64,000 nt of DNA. Origin: Sulfitobacter sp. GTDB lineage: Bacteria > Pseudomonadota > Alphaproteobacteria > Rhodobacterales > Rhodobacteraceae. The position numbers were made by a program, and so were the translations under genes. Below, in pieces: positions 7,701 through 16,240 of the stretch. Positions within the stretch are counted from its first letter, which is position 1; the number at the start of each line of letters is the position of its first letter. The stretch lies in NCBI GenBank assembly GCA_029252045.1, contig JAQXCD010000020.1, forward strand, positions 124,001 to 188,000, given 5' to 3'. The notes under the pieces were generated by a model. It had not been told where the DNA came from. It saw nothing but the letters and a program-made list of their open reading frames with translations, and did no database searches.

Positions 7701-9416
7701 ATGATAATGCTACACAACCTGGCTCCTATTCCGGAGCTTTATGTGTCTTATGATTCCGCACAAAAGCTGAAGACAGAGGCAGGCCAACTGACCAGCCATG
7801 ATCTGACCCCCCGCCAGATTTGCGATCTGGAGCTTTTGATGAACGGCGGCTTTAACCCGCTCAAAGGTTTCCTTTCCGAAGCAGACTATGATGGCGTTGT
7901 TGAAAACATGCGCCTTGCCGATGGCAGTCTCTGGCCAATGCCGATCACACTCGATGTATCCGAGGAGTTTGCTGCAAATCTGGAGATTGGTCAGGACATC
8001 GCGCTGCGCGATCAAGAGGGCGTAATTCTGGCCACGATGACCGTCACCGACAACTGGGTTCCCAACAAGGCCCGCGAGGCCGAGAAGGTCTTTGGCGCTG
8101 ATGATGATGCGCACCCTGCGGTGAACTACCTGCACAACCAGGCTGGCAAAGTATATCTTGGCGGCCCCGTGACTGGCATCCAGCAGCCTGTCCACTACGA
8201 TTTTAAATCCCGTCGCGACACACCCAATGAACTGCGCTCTTACTTCCGCAAGATGGGCTGGCGCAAGATTGTGGCCTTCCAGACGCGCAACCCGCTGCAC
8301 CGTGCGCATCAGGAACTGACCTTCCGCGCAGCGCGCGAAGCACAAGCTAACCTGCTGATCCATCCCGTTGTTGGCCTGACCAAGCCCGGCGATGTTGATC
8401 ACTTTACCCGCGTGCGCTGCTACGAGGCGGTTTTGGACCAATACCCGCAAGCCACCACCGCCATGTCCCTGCTGAACCTCGCCATGCGTATGGCTGGCCC
8501 GCGTGAAGCTGTCTGGCATGGCCTGATCCGCAAAAACCACGGCTGCACCCACTTCATCGTGGGTCGCGACCACGCAGGCCCCGGCAACAACTCCAAGGGC
8601 GAAGATTTCTACGGCCCCTACGATGCACAGGACCTGTTCCGTGCGCATCAGGAGGAAATGGGCATCGAGATGGTCGATTTCAAACACATGGTCTGGGTCG
8701 CCGAGCGCGCCCAATACGAGGCCATGGACGAGATCAAAGACAAAGACGACGTCACCATCTTGAACATCTCGGGCACCGAGCTGCGCCGCCGCCTGCAAGA
8801 AGGTCTGGAAATCCCCGAATGGTTCTCTTTCCCCGAAGTGGTAACCGAGCTGCGACGCACCAAACCACCACGCGCCAAGCAGGGCTTTACCGTCTTCTTC
8901 ACCGGCTTCTCCGGCTCCGGCAAATCCACCATCGCCAACGCGCTGATGGTCAAACTGATGGAGCAAGGTGGCCGTCCCGTCACACTGCTCGACGGGGATA
9001 TCGTGCGCAAAAACCTCTCTTCCGAGCTGGGCTTTAGCAAGGAACACCGCGATCTCAACATCCGCCGCATCGGCTATGTTGCCTCCGAGATCACCAAGAA
9101 CGGCGGCATCGCCATCTGTGCGCCCATCGCGCCCTATGCCACAACCCGCCGCGCCGTGCGTGAGGATGTCGAAGCCTTCGGCGCCTTTGTCGAAGTGCAC
9201 GTTGCCACCTCGATTGACGAATGCGAGCGCCGCGACCGCAAGGGCCTGTACAAGCTGGCGCGTGAAGGCAAGATCAAGGAATTCACAGGCATCTCGGACC
9301 CTTACGATGTGCCTGCAAACCCTGAGCTGTCGGTCGAGACTGAAAACGTAGACGTCGACAACTGCGCACACCAGGTTCTGCTCAAGCTGGAATCCATGGG
9401 CCTGATCAAAGCCTGA
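7701..9416 (+). CDS. Bifunctional sulfate adenylyltransferase / adenylylsulfate kinase
   Basis: A 571-residue fusion that makes APS from sulfate and ATP, then phosphorylates it to PAPS. The N-terminal ATP sulfurylase spans about residues 1-390 with QTRNPLHRAHQE near 193 and GRDHAGPG near 287. The APS kinase spans about 395-571 with the Walker A motif GFSGSGKST near 403. It is the homodimeric (Sat) type fused to CysC, not the CysDN type. Start is at 7701 or the second ATG at 7707. Isolated hairpins flank it on both sides, so it is likely transcribed alone. Confidence 0.95.
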   Translation: MIMLHNLAPIPELYVSYDSAQKLKTEAGQLTSHDLTPRQICDLELLMNGGFNPLKGFLSEADYDGVVENMRLADGSLWPMPITLDVSEEFAANLEIGQDIALRDQEGVILATMTVTDNWVPNKAREAEKVFGADDDAHPAVNYLHNQAGKVYLGGPVTGIQQPVHYDFKSRRDTPNELRSYFRKMGWRKIVAFQTRNPLHRAHQELTFRAAREAQANLLIHPVVGLTKPGDVDHFTRVRCYEAVLDQYPQATTAMSLLNLAMRMAGPREAVWHGLIRKNHGCTHFIVGRDHAGPGNNSKGEDFYGPYDAQDLFRAHQEEMGIEMVDFKHMVWVAERAQYEAMDEIKDKDDVTILNISGTELRRRLQEGLEIPEWFSFPEVVTELRRTKPPRAKQGFTVFFTGFSGSGKSTIANALMVKLMEQGGRPVTLLDGDIVRKNLSSELGFSKEHRDLNIRRIGYVASEITKNGGIAICAPIAPYATTRRAVREDVEAFGAFVEVHVATSIDECERRDRKGLYKLAREGKIKEFTGISDPYDVPANPELSVETENVDVDNCAHQVLLKLESMGLIKA

Positions 9417-9435
9417 TCAACAAACCCGCATAAAG

Positions 9436-9465
9436 AAAGGCCAGCCCGCAACGGCTGGCCTTTTT
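9436..9465 (+). terminator. Rho-independent terminator
   Basis: AAAGGCCAGCC (9436-9446) pairs with GGCTGGCCTTT (9453-9463) across a six-base loop, and the T run extends to 9465. The symmetrical A tract lets it act on the opposite strand as well, for the nsrR-like gene. Confidence 0.92.
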
Positions 9466-9482
9466 CGTTTGATCTTAGCTTG

Positions 9483-9911
9483 TTAGCGCTCAAACAGGGC
9501 TGCAAGTGCCTGACGGGGCTGTGTTACCTCTGCCAGCGAATACACATCAAGCGTCTTGAAAAACGCCTCCTGTGCCTGTGCAAGGGGCGCGCGCAATCCA
9601 CATGCGGGCAGGATCAGGCAGGACTTGTCTGTTCCAAAACACTCCACAACCGGATCATTGCGCTTCATCGCGCGCACTACAGCACCCACAGAAATATCCT
9701 CTGCCGGTCGCGCAAGAGTAAGACCCCCGTTTCGCCCCCGCTCGGACGCAGCAAATCCTTCGCTGACCAGTTGCGTCGCAACCTTGGACAAATGGTGTTC
9801 GGACAAACCATAGAGCGATGCGATCTCGGAGGTCGGAACCCGTGCGGGCGCACGAACCGCCAGCGTCATTAGAACGCGTAGGGCGTAATCTGTGAATTTA
9901 TCAAGCTGCAT
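9483..9911 (-). CDS. nsrR: Rrf2 family regulator, NsrR-like nitric oxide sensor
   Basis: A 142-residue Rrf2-type winged-helix regulator (MQLDKFTDYALRVLMTLA at the start, recognition helix around SEHHLSKVATQL). Three cysteines C91, C98 and C104 (spacing X6 and X5, context ECFGTDKSC and LPACGL) match the Fe-S ligand pattern of NsrR, whose cluster reacts with NO. It is divergent from a small membrane protein and a truncated haemoglobin, which supports an NO-response assignment over IscR. ATG 9911 was chosen; the extension to 9941 runs into the probable operator. Confidence 0.82.
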   Translation of the reverse strand: MQLDKFTDYALRVLMTLAVRAPARVPTSEIASLYGLSEHHLSKVATQLVSEGFAASERGRNGGLTLARPAEDISVGAVVRAMKRNDPVVECFGTDKSCLILPACGLRAPLAQAQEAFFKTLDVYSLAEVTQPRQALAALFER

Positions 9912-9932
9912 GGGACCATATTTAGTATTTGC

Positions 9933-9942
9933 AATGCGCATT
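9933..9942. promoter_or_regulatory. Palindrome in the nsrR-haemoglobin divergent region
   Basis: AATGCGCATT is a perfect 10-base palindrome in the 81-base gap between the divergent genes, followed by an AT-rich stretch. It is the best candidate for the Rrf2 operator, but it does not match the E. coli NsrR consensus closely. Confidence 0.35.
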
Positions 9943-9992
9943 TAAAAGCGCTAGATAATACGCATCAAAAATACCGATTAAGAGGTGCAGCA

Positions 9993-10148
9993 ATGACACT
10001 ATCCGAAGCATTCCTATGGCCGGGAACCAAAGTCTGTGAGCGGCTGGGCGTCGATCCCGAAGGTGAAGCCGGGTTGATCCGCTGGATGGTCAACACGCTG
10101 GTCTACCTTGTGGTCAGTCTGGTCTTTGTCTGGATTTTCGTGGTTTGA
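9993..10148 (+). CDS. Small single-span membrane protein in the NsrR unit (51 aa)
   Basis: A 51-residue ORF, MTLSEAFLWPGTKVCERLG then an acidic segment, with one C-terminal hydrophobic helix (about residues 33-51, NTLVYLVVSLVFVWIF). A good ribosome binding site (AAGAGG, seven bases upstream) precedes the ATG. It lies between the NsrR-like gene and the truncated haemoglobin, whose ATG follows its stop by two bases, so the two are co-translated. I do not recognise the family. The position suggests a part in NO defence or in a respiratory complex; this is inference. Confidence 0.68.
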   Translation: MTLSEAFLWPGTKVCERLGVDPEGEAGLIRWMVNTLVYLVVSLVFVWIFVV

Positions 10149-10150
10149 AT

Positions 10151-10546
10151 ATGCCACCGCGCATTCCCGTCACACCCGAGCAGATTGCTCGGGTTGTTTC
10201 GGCGTTCTATGGGGACGTTCGGGCCCATCCCGCCTTGGGCCCCGTCTTTGCCGCACATGTCACCGACTGGCCGTCACACGAAGATAAGATCGTGCGATTC
10301 TGGCGCAATGCCCTACTGCTGGAGCGCACTTATGAGGGAAATCCGATGCGGGTTCATGCGGTTGCTGGGAACGTGCACCACGATCATTTCCCTGTATGGC
10401 TATCGCTTTTTGATGCTGTTCTGGCCCGTGAAGTCCCTCAGCCCTATGCCGAGGCGTGGTCGACGCTTGCCCATAGGATCGGTCGCGGCCTCAGCTATGG
10501 CCTCCCCTCCCCGAGCGGTAAGTCGAGCGTACCTAAGCTAAGCTAG
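10151..10546 (+). CDS. Group III truncated haemoglobin
   Basis: A 131-residue globin of the 2-on-2 type. Typical marks are FYGDVRAHPALGPVF (residues 19-33), FWRNALL (50-56) and the segment HDHFPVWLSLF with the presumed proximal haem histidine at residue 79. Group III proteins bind O2 and NO and are often under NO-responsive control. It follows the small membrane protein by two bases. The alternative TTG at 10145 would overlap that gene. The last 15 residues are low complexity (SPSGKSS). Confidence 0.87.
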   Translation: MPPRIPVTPEQIARVVSAFYGDVRAHPALGPVFAAHVTDWPSHEDKIVRFWRNALLLERTYEGNPMRVHAVAGNVHHDHFPVWLSLFDAVLAREVPQPYAEAWSTLAHRIGRGLSYGLPSPSGKSSVPKLS

Positions 10547-10550
10547 GCGC

Positions 10551-11423
10551 CTAACCGAGAAACACATGCCCCGACATCACCAGCGCGCCGTTCCCTGACA
10601 CTTTGACGCCGGTGATAGCATCCCGCGCGCCCAAAATCTCGACCTGTGCTTGCCCCGCACGGCCCATCCCGTGGCCCTGTTCAGCGGTGAATGTTGGTTT
10701 ACCAATCAACCCATGTGCCCAAAGATAGGACGCCATGCACCCTGTGGCCGATCCGGTGAACGGGTCCTCCGCAGGGCTGGGCGGCGCCATCAGCAAGCGG
10801 CTGAAGGTATCGCCCGCATCCGTCGCGCCCTCAAGGCAGACCCAAAACGGCTCCATCACGTTTATTCCCGCCTGCCCCATGGAAGCCGCATAAGTGCGCA
10901 TTGCAGCCACGTTCAGCTTGATCCGTTCCACCGTTGCACGGTCTTTCAGCAAGGCAACGCAAAACGGCAACCCTGTTGAGACAACTTGCGGCGGATGGAT
11001 GATGTCGCACGCCTCAAGCCCGCCGACAGCTGCCACCAGTGCCGCGTCCACTTGGGCCCCGAAGACAGGGGCGTTTTGCGTCATCGTGACACGCTCGCCC
11101 TGTACCTCAACGGGGATCAAACCTGCGGCGGTCTCCAACATCAACGGGCCATCACTGATCAGACCACGTCGGCGCATCGCAACCACCGTTGCCACCGTCG
11201 GATGCCCCGCAAAGGGGATCTCGCGACTGGCCAGAAAGTAGCGAACGCGTATATCTGCAACATCAGAAGGCCCCGTGAACGTACACTCTACCAATGATGT
11301 TTCGCGCACATAGGCCATACAGGTGTCATCCGGCAAACCGGCTCCACCATGCACAACCGCACAGCCATTACCGCCAAAAATCTGGTCCGTGAAGGCATCA
11401 ACCCAGTCGAATTCAAACGTCAT
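10551..11423 (-). CDS. PhzF family isomerase/epimerase-like protein
   Basis: A 290-residue protein with the PhzF (diaminopimelate epimerase-like) fold. It carries the start motif VDAFTDQIFGGNGCAV, the catalytic-glutamate segment SLVECTFTG (E46), the IPFAGHPTVAT motif, and EDPFTGSATGC near the C-terminus. Family members isomerise dihydro-hydroxyanthranilate or related substrates. No phenazine genes are nearby, so the substrate is unknown. The ATG at 11423 was preferred over 11441. Convergent with the haemoglobin gene, four bases apart. Confidence 0.88.
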   Translation of the reverse strand: MTFEFDWVDAFTDQIFGGNGCAVVHGGAGLPDDTCMAYVRETSLVECTFTGPSDVADIRVRYFLASREIPFAGHPTVATVVAMRRRGLISDGPLMLETAAGLIPVEVQGERVTMTQNAPVFGAQVDAALVAAVGGLEACDIIHPPQVVSTGLPFCVALLKDRATVERIKLNVAAMRTYAASMGQAGINVMEPFWVCLEGATDAGDTFSRLLMAPPSPAEDPFTGSATGCMASYLWAHGLIGKPTFTAEQGHGMGRAGQAQVEILGARDAITGVKVSGNGALVMSGHVFLG

Positions 11424-11501
11424 ATCCGTCTCCGCAAACAAAAAGGGGCCGCATCGCTGCGACCCCTTACAGTGTGTGTCTGACCCGACAGGTCAACCGA
11501 T

Positions 11502-11723
11502 TTAATGTACCAATACAGGCGCGTAGTTATGCTCACGCGCCAGATCAAACGCCAGCTTACGATCACCAACCAGTGCAAGCTGCTGGCCCGTAGCATCATG
11601 TACGGCGTACAATTGCTCCAGCCCTTCGGCCTGATCGCGCACTTCGCGGGGCAGATCGGTCACCAGAATCGTCTTGACGTAAACGGTCCGGTCCTGCGGT
11701 CCTGTCATTTCGGTATGCTCCAT
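11502..11723 (-). CDS. DUF1150 family protein
   Basis: A 73-residue protein of the alphaproteobacterial DUF1150 family (motifs VKTILVTDLP and HDATGQQLALVGDRKLAF). It starts three bases after the Hsp20 gene ends, an arrangement conserved in many alphaproteobacteria. This suggests co-expression under heat stress, but the function is not established. Confidence 0.85.
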   Translation of the reverse strand: MEHTEMTGPQDRTVYVKTILVTDLPREVRDQAEGLEQLYAVHDATGQQLALVGDRKLAFDLAREHNYAPVLVH

Positions 11724-11726
11724 ATC

Positions 11727-12140
11727 TCACCCTTTCCGAATGTTGATCGTCTGGACAACTGTTTCAGGTTTGGCCTGCGTCAAGTCTACATGCAGCAGAC
11801 CGTTTTCCATCAGGGCCTCGCCCACTTCGACGCCGTCCGCCAACACAAAACTGCGCTGGAACTGGCGGCCTGCGATTCCACGGTGTAAAAACACCCGGCC
11901 CTCACTGTCGTCTTGCTGTCTGCCCCGAATAACCAATTGCCGGTCTTCAACGGTGATAGACAGATCATTCTCCGAAAATCCGGCCACAGCCAGTGTTATG
12001 CGGTAGCTCCGCTCGGAGGTTTGTTCGATGTTAAAAGGCGGATAGCCTTCATTGCCGGATTTGGCACTGCGTTCCAGCACCCGCTCCAACTGTTCAAATC
12101 CCAACATATGGGGATATGAGGCAAGCGTAAGTTTCGTCAT
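11727..12140 (-). CDS. Small heat shock protein, Hsp20 family
   Basis: A 137-residue chaperone holdase. The alpha-crystallin domain spans about residues 35-130 with YPPFNIEQTSERSYRITLAV, a segment LVIRGRQ, and a domain end ENGLLHVDL. There is no clear C-terminal IXI motif beyond INI. Start ATG 12140 (MTKLTLASYP) is preferred over the longer reading. Followed by DUF1150 and divergent from a DUF465 gene. The heat-shock control element is not obvious in the leader. Confidence 0.92.
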   Translation of the reverse strand: MTKLTLASYPHMLGFEQLERVLERSAKSGNEGYPPFNIEQTSERSYRITLAVAGFSENDLSITVEDRQLVIRGRQQDDSEGRVFLHRGIAGRQFQRSFVLADGVEVGEALMENGLLHVDLTQAKPETVVQTINIRKG

Positions 12141-12306
12141 CTGCGACACGTCCTTATTGATCCAAGCGACAGTCTTGCGACGCCCCGCGATTGGCTGCGT
12201 CACAGGAACAATATGGGAAGGATAACCCTGCGGCGCAAGGGCTAGGCGACAAAGCGGTTAAGGCTTATGTTGAAAACACCAAGAGTTAGCAAGAATCAGA
12301 GATCCC

Positions 12307-12531
12307 ATGAACGCTCCCAGAGACCTATCCATGAAGAACGATGAGGTCCTGCGGGTCGAACTCGAAGTTTTCCGCCGCGAACACCGCGATCTCGACGAGG
12401 CAATCCGCGCCCTGACCGAGCGTGGCGTAGCCGATCAACTGACGCTGCAACGCCTGAAAAAGCGCAAATTGCTTCTGAAAGACCGGATTGCGCTGATTGA
12501 AGACCGGCTCACGCCGGACATCACAGCATAA
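12307..12531 (+). CDS. DUF465 (YdcH family) protein
   Basis: A 74-residue, highly charged helical protein of the YdcH/DUF465 family. Its helical hairpin runs from about residue 10 to 70, with motifs VFRREHRDLDEAI and LTLQRLKKRKLLLKDRI. Function is unknown. Start may be 12307 or the internal ATG at 12331; neither has a strong ribosome binding site. A second DUF465 gene is at 56194. Confidence 0.82.
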   Translation: MNAPRDLSMKNDEVLRVELEVFRREHRDLDEAIRALTERGVADQLTLQRLKKRKLLLKDRIALIEDRLTPDITA

Positions 12532-12633
12532 CCTGCGAATTTCCCCCGACTTTAGCCGTTCGACCACATTGCCCCGCCCCGCCGAATGGCTATAGTAAAC
12601 GCTTACTTCCCCGAGGCAGAAGGCTGCAGCATT

Positions 12634-13122
12634 ATGAGCACCCCCCCCGTTGGCATCATCATGGGCTCGCAGTCCGACTGGCCCACCATGCGCGAGGCAG
12701 CAACCCTGCTCGACGAATTGGGCATTGAATATGAGGCGCGCATCGTCTCTGCCCACCGCACGCCCGACCGCCTTTGGGAATACGGCAAGACCGCCGCAGC
12801 CCGTGGCCTGCAAGTGATCATTGCCGGTGCGGGTGGTGCGGCGCACCTCCCCGGCATGATGGCCTCCAAAACCCGTGTGCCCGTGATCGGCGTGCCCGTG
12901 CTGACCAAAGCTCTTTCCGGCGTAGACAGCCTCTATTCCATCCTCCAGATGCCCAAAGGCTACCCCGTCGCGACGATGGCCATCGGTGCACCGGGTGCCG
13001 CTAATGCTGCTTTGATGGCTGCCGGCATCCTCGCGCTGCAAGACACAGCCCTTGCCGCCCGCCTTGACGCATGGCGCGAAGCCCTCTCGGCCTCTATTCC
13101 GGAAGTACCCACAGATGACTAA
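12634..13122 (+). CDS. purE: N5-carboxyaminoimidazole ribonucleotide mutase
   Basis: A 162-residue class I PurE that converts N5-CAIR to CAIR in purine synthesis. The motif [13 protein letters not shown] near the N-terminus, SAHRTPDRL and [13 protein letters not shown] are characteristic. ATG 12634 was chosen since the preceding 16 residues are not family sequence. It overlaps purK by eight bases. Confidence 0.96.
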   Translation: MSTPPVGIIMGSQSDWPTMREAATLLDELGIEYEARIVSAHRTPDRLWEYGKTAAARGLQVIIAGAGGAAHLPGMMASKTRVPVIGVPVLTKALSGVDSLYSILQMPKGYPVATMAIGAPGAANAALMAAGILALQDTALAARLDAWREALSASIPEVPTDD

Positions 13123-14179
13123 TCCCCTCCCCACTGGTGCCACCATCGGAATCCTGGGCGGCGGACAATTGGGCCGCATGCTGTCTGTGGCCGCTGCCCG
13201 CCTTGGCTTGCGCTCCCATATCTATGAGCCGGGCGCAAACCCGCCCGCAGCAGACGTAGCCCATGCCACCACCACGGCTCCCTACGATGATGCCGCTGCC
13301 CTCACCGCCTTTGCACGCTCTGTCGATCTGGTTACTTACGAGTTCGAGAACATTCCAACCGAAGCGCTCGACATCATCGAGGCGATCACTCCGATCCACC
13401 CCAACCGCCGCGCGCTTGGCACCTCCCAAGACCGGCTGGTAGAGAAGAATTTCCTGCAAGGCATCGGCCTGAATGTAGCCCCTTTTGCCGACATAACAGA
13501 TGCTGCCAGCCTTGATGCGGCCATCACCACAATCGGCACACCTGCCATCCTGAAAACCCGCCGCTTCGGCTATGACGGGAAAGGACAGGCCCGCCTAAAA
13601 TCACCTCAGGATGCGGCCACAGCACTCGCCGACATGGCAGGGGCACCCGCAATCCTTGAAGGTTTTGTGAGTTTCACAGCCGAAATTTCGATTATCGCCG
13701 CCCGCAACCCGCAAGGCGAAGTGGCCTGCTATGACCCGGGAGAGAATATCCACCGCGACGGCATCCTGCACACCACCACCGTGCCCGCAAAAATCCCGGC
13801 CCGCCTGCGCACAGACGCCGTGCTGCTCGCCGCCAAAATCCTAAACACCCTCGACTACGTCGGTGTCATGGGGGTTGAACTGTTTGTCACCCCACAAGGT
13901 CTGATCGTCAACGAAATCGCCCCGCGCGTGCACAACTCGGGACACTGGACCCAGAACGGCTGCGCTGTTGACCAGTTCGAACAACACATCCGCGCCATTG
14001 CCGGCTGGCCATTGGGCGATGGCAGCCGTCACTCTGATGTCACGATGGAAAACCTCATTGGCAAAGACATGGACAAAGTCCCTGCCCTCGCCCGCGAGGC
14101 AAATTGCGCGCTTCACCTCTACGGCAAGGTAGAGACAAAAGCAGGCCGCAAAATGGGCCACGTCAACCGGATTACCTGA
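13115..14179 (+). CDS. purK: 5-(carboxyamino)imidazole ribonucleotide synthase
   Basis: A 354-residue ATP-grasp enzyme that makes N5-CAIR from AIR, bicarbonate and ATP, supplying PurE. It shows the N-terminal [24 protein letters not shown] (ATP-grasp loop), and [28 protein letters not shown] cut here to its key parts GVELF and [14 protein letters not shown]. Start ATG 13115 lies inside the end of purE, so the pair is translationally coupled. Confidence 0.96.
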   Translation: MTNPLPTGATIGILGGGQLGRMLSVAAARLGLRSHIYEPGANPPAADVAHATTTAPYDDAAALTAFARSVDLVTYEFENIPTEALDIIEAITPIHPNRRALGTSQDRLVEKNFLQGIGLNVAPFADITDAASLDAAITTIGTPAILKTRRFGYDGKGQARLKSPQDAATALADMAGAPAILEGFVSFTAEISIIAARNPQGEVACYDPGENIHRDGILHTTTVPAKIPARLRTDAVLLAAKILNTLDYVGVMGVELFVTPQGLIVNEIAPRVHNSGHWTQNGCAVDQFEQHIRAIAGWPLGDGSRHSDVTMENLIGKDMDKVPALAREANCALHLYGKVETKAGRKMGHVNRIT

Positions 14180-14186
14180 CCACCAT

Positions 14187-14218
14187 AGGGTGCACGCCGC
14201 TTCTGCTTGCACCCTTTT
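14187..14218 (+). terminator. Terminator after purK
   Basis: AGGGTGCA (14187-14194) and TGCACCCT (14208-14215) form an 8-bp stem with a 13-base loop, followed by TTT to 14218. Confidence 0.75.
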
Positions 14219-14262
14219 CCATATCCCAATCCTGCCCTAACCACATGCACCGCCACTAGCGT

Positions 14263-15405
14263 TCAGCGCATAAAGCGCTCTGCAATATCACCACTCATAT
14301 GGCTGACGCGCCCCTGAACAAACGTGGCCGCCACCCGCAAACTGTCGCGCTCCAGCACAACAAAATCAGCACGTTTTCCGGGTTCCAACACCCCGCGGTC
14401 TGTCAATCCCAACACGGCAGCTGGTCCCGCTGACACTAGCGCCCAAGCCCCCGCCAGATCACGCATCCCGTTTTGCCACAGCATCAGTGCGGCACGCCGC
14501 GCACTGGGGTAATGATAATCGGAGGCCAGCGCATCACAATATCCCATAGCGATCAAATCAACTGCTGAGACGTTCAGATTATGCGAGCCCCCGCGGACAA
14601 CATTGGGCGAGCCCATCACAACAATCCCGCCGTTGCTGGCCGCCGCTTCTGCCGCCTCCAGCGTCTCGGGGAACTCTGCCACCGTCACACCGCGCGCCGC
14701 CCAGACGGCACGACCCTCGGCCGTCGTGTCGTCATGACTGCCCATCGCGATGCCCTGCTCGGCCAGTTTACGGCACAGCATGTCCAAAGCGGCGGGCACT
14801 TCCTCGCTGCGGGCCTCCATCGCATGCATCAACGCCAGATGTTTCTCAGGACTACGCCGCGCTTTCAGCGCTTGCGAAACCAGCCGCCTAGGCTGCTGGC
14901 CCGCCTGCAAACGGTCATGCGGCAAGTGATCGTTAAACACGACATAGCGCAATCCCCACTCCGCCATCTTGGCAGGCAGGGTCTCAAACAAATCCAGCTG
15001 ATAGGTCTCAAACCGTAGCTGCCCGCGCAGATCCGTCACCATACCGGGGGCCACATCACGCAAATGCGAGAACACCTGCTCGGCGAACTCAAGGCTGCGC
15101 ACGCCACCTTCCCAGCTGACAAATTGTGCCAGCGTGGCCGTGGTGATGCCATTTGCAGCCAGCTCGGCCTCGACCGCGACCAAACCTTCGGACATCTGTT
15201 TCATCGCCCCACGGCGCGGCGCCAGATGCCGCTCAAACCCGTCGCCGTGCACATCGACAATACCGGGCAACACAAGATAGCCGGTCAAGTCCACCGCCCG
15301 GCCCACGGGTGCGTCGACAATCAAACCGCCCGAAAACGATAGCCCGTCGCGATGCAGCCCCTGCGCGCCTAAAACTTCCGCGCCCGTCAAATCAAGGCTT
15401 AGCAT
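14263..15405 (-). CDS. phnM: Alpha-D-ribose 1-methylphosphonate 5-triphosphate diphosphatase
   Basis: A 380-residue amidohydrolase of the C-P lyase pathway that removes pyrophosphate from the ribosyl methylphosphonate triphosphate. The metal-binding start of the barrel is LPGIVDVHGDGFERHLAPR; SHDDTTAE, MGSPNVVRGGSH and ALASDYHYPS are also typical. No other phn gene is in the window, so it is an isolated copy here. Start ATG 15405 overlaps the upstream hydrolase by 14 bases. A related deaminase role cannot be excluded but the match to PhnM is good. Confidence 0.87.
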   Translation of the reverse strand: MLSLDLTGAEVLGAQGLHRDGLSFSGGLIVDAPVGRAVDLTGYLVLPGIVDVHGDGFERHLAPRRGAMKQMSEGLVAVEAELAANGITTATLAQFVSWEGGVRSLEFAEQVFSHLRDVAPGMVTDLRGQLRFETYQLDLFETLPAKMAEWGLRYVVFNDHLPHDRLQAGQQPRRLVSQALKARRSPEKHLALMHAMEARSEEVPAALDMLCRKLAEQGIAMGSHDDTTAEGRAVWAARGVTVAEFPETLEAAEAAASNGGIVVMGSPNVVRGGSHNLNVSAVDLIAMGYCDALASDYHYPSARRAALMLWQNGMRDLAGAWALVSAGPAAVLGLTDRGVLEPGKRADFVVLERDSLRVAATFVQGRVSHMSGDIAERFMR

Positions 15406-16168
15406 CTGGCGCCTCGATCCCTGGCAAACAACCCCCTTCGGGGCAGCCAATTTGCTCCAAAACCGCATCAAGTAAAGTAAGCTCCGGCACAAATCGCCCG
15501 TTGCGCAAAAACTCGATTGTTTGGGCGATGACGCGGGGGTTATTCATCATAAACGTATGGGTGACTGGCAGGGTCAAATGCGCCTTCATCCCCTCAACAC
15601 GGGTCGACGCAACAGATACTTTACCGTCATCTGCTCCCGGAAGAAGTGTTGAAAAATAGGGATTAAGCGTCTGCGATCCGGCAATCACGCCCAACTCAAA
15701 GTCAACTGCCGGAAGGCGTCTGGGCAATGACGCTGCACCTGTCCCCATCTGCAAACCCGCAGGCCCGTTGATCCAGTCGAAGGCGACAACATCGCGCAAC
15801 GTATCGACAATCTCGCTACCCTGATTTGGGGGCCCCAACATCACCACACGGCCGATCCGTTCCGACCCGACATCGGCGGCCCACTGGCGTACCAGAATGC
15901 CCCCCATGGAATGGGTCACAAAATCCACTTTCTGCGTGCCGCAGTCGGCGACAGCATCAGGGACGGTGCGACGGGTCAGCTCTTCAATCGGGGCTTCGGT
16001 TGACGGGTATCCGGGCCGCACAACACGCCACCCTTCCGCCTCTAACGCAGCTTCCATCAAGGCAAAAGACGTCTCCGTCCGTGCCAACCCGTGCAGCAGG
16101 ACAACACATCGTGCCTGTGCTGCACTTGCCGCCAGCCAAAGGGCGCATATGATAAGTGTCAGTCTCAT
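15392..16168 (-). CDS. Exported alpha/beta fold hydrolase
   Basis: A 258-residue protein with an N-terminal signal peptide (LTLIICALWLAASAAQA, cleavage after about residue 19). The fold is lipase/esterase-like with the oxyanion motif VVLLHGLARTE and the nucleophile elbow THSMGG (Gly-His-Ser variant; serine near residue 88). VTHTFMMNN carries the likely catalytic histidine near the C-terminus. Several cysteines (CVVL, CGTQ, CPEGGC) could form disulfides in the periplasm. It overlaps phnM, which suggests one transcript, but the substrate is unknown. Confidence 0.82.
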   Translation of the reverse strand: MRLTLIICALWLAASAAQARCVVLLHGLARTETSFALMEAALEAEGWRVVRPGYPSTEAPIEELTRRTVPDAVADCGTQKVDFVTHSMGGILVRQWAADVGSERIGRVVMLGPPNQGSEIVDTLRDVVAFDWINGPAGLQMGTGAASLPRRLPAVDFELGVIAGSQTLNPYFSTLLPGADDGKVSVASTRVEGMKAHLTLPVTHTFMMNNPRVIAQTIEFLRNGRFVPELTLLDAVLEQIGCPEGGCLPGIEAPDAKP

Positions 16169-16240
16169 GTCCCGCTATGTAGTCGCAATCCGCGCAGTTG
16201 TAATCCCCCAACACCTCATCCCGCCTTTAAGGAGTGTGTA

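Noticed and set aside
7710..9371. Long minus-strand ORF (553 codons) over SAT-APSK
   Set aside because: Antisense shadow of a gene with clear catalytic motifs.
10551..11423. Phenazine biosynthesis gene cluster
   Set aside because: Only a PhzF-family protein is present; no other phz gene, and this family has many members outside phenazine pathways.
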